From: Tateyamaria omphalii
GTDB taxonomy: Bacteria; Pseudomonadota; Alphaproteobacteria; Rhodobacterales; Rhodobacteraceae
Length of the DNA stretch: 39,485 nucleotides
Assembly: GCF_014651375.1 (NCBI RefSeq)
Contig: NZ_BMWT01000014.1
Coordinates: forward strand, 1-39,485
Direction: 5' to 3'
A program made the translations under genes and the position numbers. Each line of letters begins with the position of its first letter. Within the stretch, counting starts at the first letter, position 1. Shown here piece after piece: positions 39,199 to 39,485 of this stretch. The notes beneath the pieces are model-generated. The model saw nothing but the letters and a program-made list of their open reading frames with translations. It was not told the DNA's origin and searched no databases.

Positions 39199-39246
39199 AC
39201 GGCTGTGCGGCGCTTGCACCCCCAAGAAGTTCGCACAGCCGTTTTT
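39199..39246 (+). terminator. Rho-independent terminator of the T4SS operon
   Basis: A perfect 11-bp stem ACGGCTGTGCG (39199-39209) with CGCACAGCCGT (39232-39242), a 22-nt loop and a run of five T residues. It separates the transfer operon from the H-NS-like gene. Confidence 0.93.
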
Positions 39247-39372
39247 CGTGAAACGTCGAAAACTCGAACAACGCATGTTCCAGCAATATGGGACGTGATA
39301 TCAAAGCATCACAGGCACTACGGGCCGGATGTAACTTACGAAAAGCGTCCAACAGAACGAAAGGACGAACTG

Positions 39373-39485
39373 ATGTCGATCAAGCTAGATAAAATGAGTT
39401 CGAAGGAGCTACAGCAACTCATCGAGGACGCGAAGGCCGCGCTGGTTGCTCAAAAAAAACTGGACAGGAAAGACGCACTGGCCGC
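39373..39485 (+). CDS. H-NS family nucleoid protein, 5' part (continues at 1-242)
   Basis: ATG at 39373 with AAAGGA 7 nt upstream. The first residues MSIKLDKMSSKELQQLIEDA form the coiled-coil oligomerisation helix typical of H-NS N-termini; the frame reaches the window end without a stop and continues in frame from base 3. Its promoter must lie in the 126 bp after the T4SS terminator, so it is expressed independently of the transfer genes. Confidence 0.9.
   Translation, partial: MSIKLDKMSSKELQQLIEDAKAALVAQKKLDRKDALA
39452..39485. repeat. Terminal redundancy, second copy
   Basis: Identical to bases 1-34; see the first entry. One copy should be removed to obtain the circular sequence. Confidence 0.9.

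Overview
The window is best read as one complete circular conjugative plasmid, cut open inside a gene. Its first 34 bases are repeated exactly as its last 34, and joining the ends restores an intact 106-residue H-NS-type protein. The unique length is then about 39.45 kb. The gene families (VirB/VirD4 secretion with a VirD2/VirD1 relaxosome, DUF736, DUF3560, DUF3768, a large ParB-domain protein, a TSCPD protein) fit an alphaproteobacterial plasmid, most likely Rhodobacteraceae (roseobacter group). This host call is an inference from family content.

Layout. 39.37-0.24 kb: H-NS-like gene across the junction. 0.47-2.7 kb: cargo-like small and membrane proteins without a recognised function. 2.7-5.5 kb (minus strand): VirD1/MobC-like accessory protein, VirD2-like relaxase and a coupled small membrane protein. 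5.53-5.66 kb: oriT with a TATCCTG/C nic motif. 5.88-6.2 kb: an array of about eighteen 17-bp iterons in front of a ParA-type ATPase and a small probable ribbon-helix-helix protein. 7.3-21.3 kb: a leading region of mostly minus-strand small operons: TSCPD protein, DUF736, thermonuclease, RelE/HigA-type toxin-antitoxin, DUF3560, alpha/beta hydrolase plus membrane protein, PAPS-reductase-like protein, ParB-domain protein and DUF3768. 21.3-23.1 kb: two membrane proteins and a winged-helix protein that is the only Rep candidate. 23.15-23.9 kb: three tandem promoter-hairpin-terminator units that look like paralogous small RNA genes. 24-39.2 kb: TrbM-like exported protein and a complete virB1-virB11/virD4 transfer operon closed by a strong terminator.

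How it works together. The relaxase would cut the plus strand at about 5570/5571, so the 5-21 kb side enters the recipient first and the relaxase genes last. Most leading-region genes lie on the minus strand, so the incoming plus strand is their template. Several are preceded by long inverted repeats. Two of these leaders (7.33-7.65 kb and 20.69-20.99 kb) are homologous and keep the same hairpin positions, the same 19-position stem and the same 29-nt loop, while the stem sequences have changed on both sides. This is the strongest unexplained signal here. It suggests selected folding of RNA or of single-stranded transfer DNA, possibly hairpin promoters that express establishment genes from the incoming strand.

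The T4SS operon is complete, with three oddities. VirB6 sits between VirB11 and VirD4. There are two lytic transglycosylases, and the second is embedded between VirB5-like segments. Small exported proteins of unknown role are scattered through the operon. No resistance, metabolic or insertion-sequence genes were recognised.
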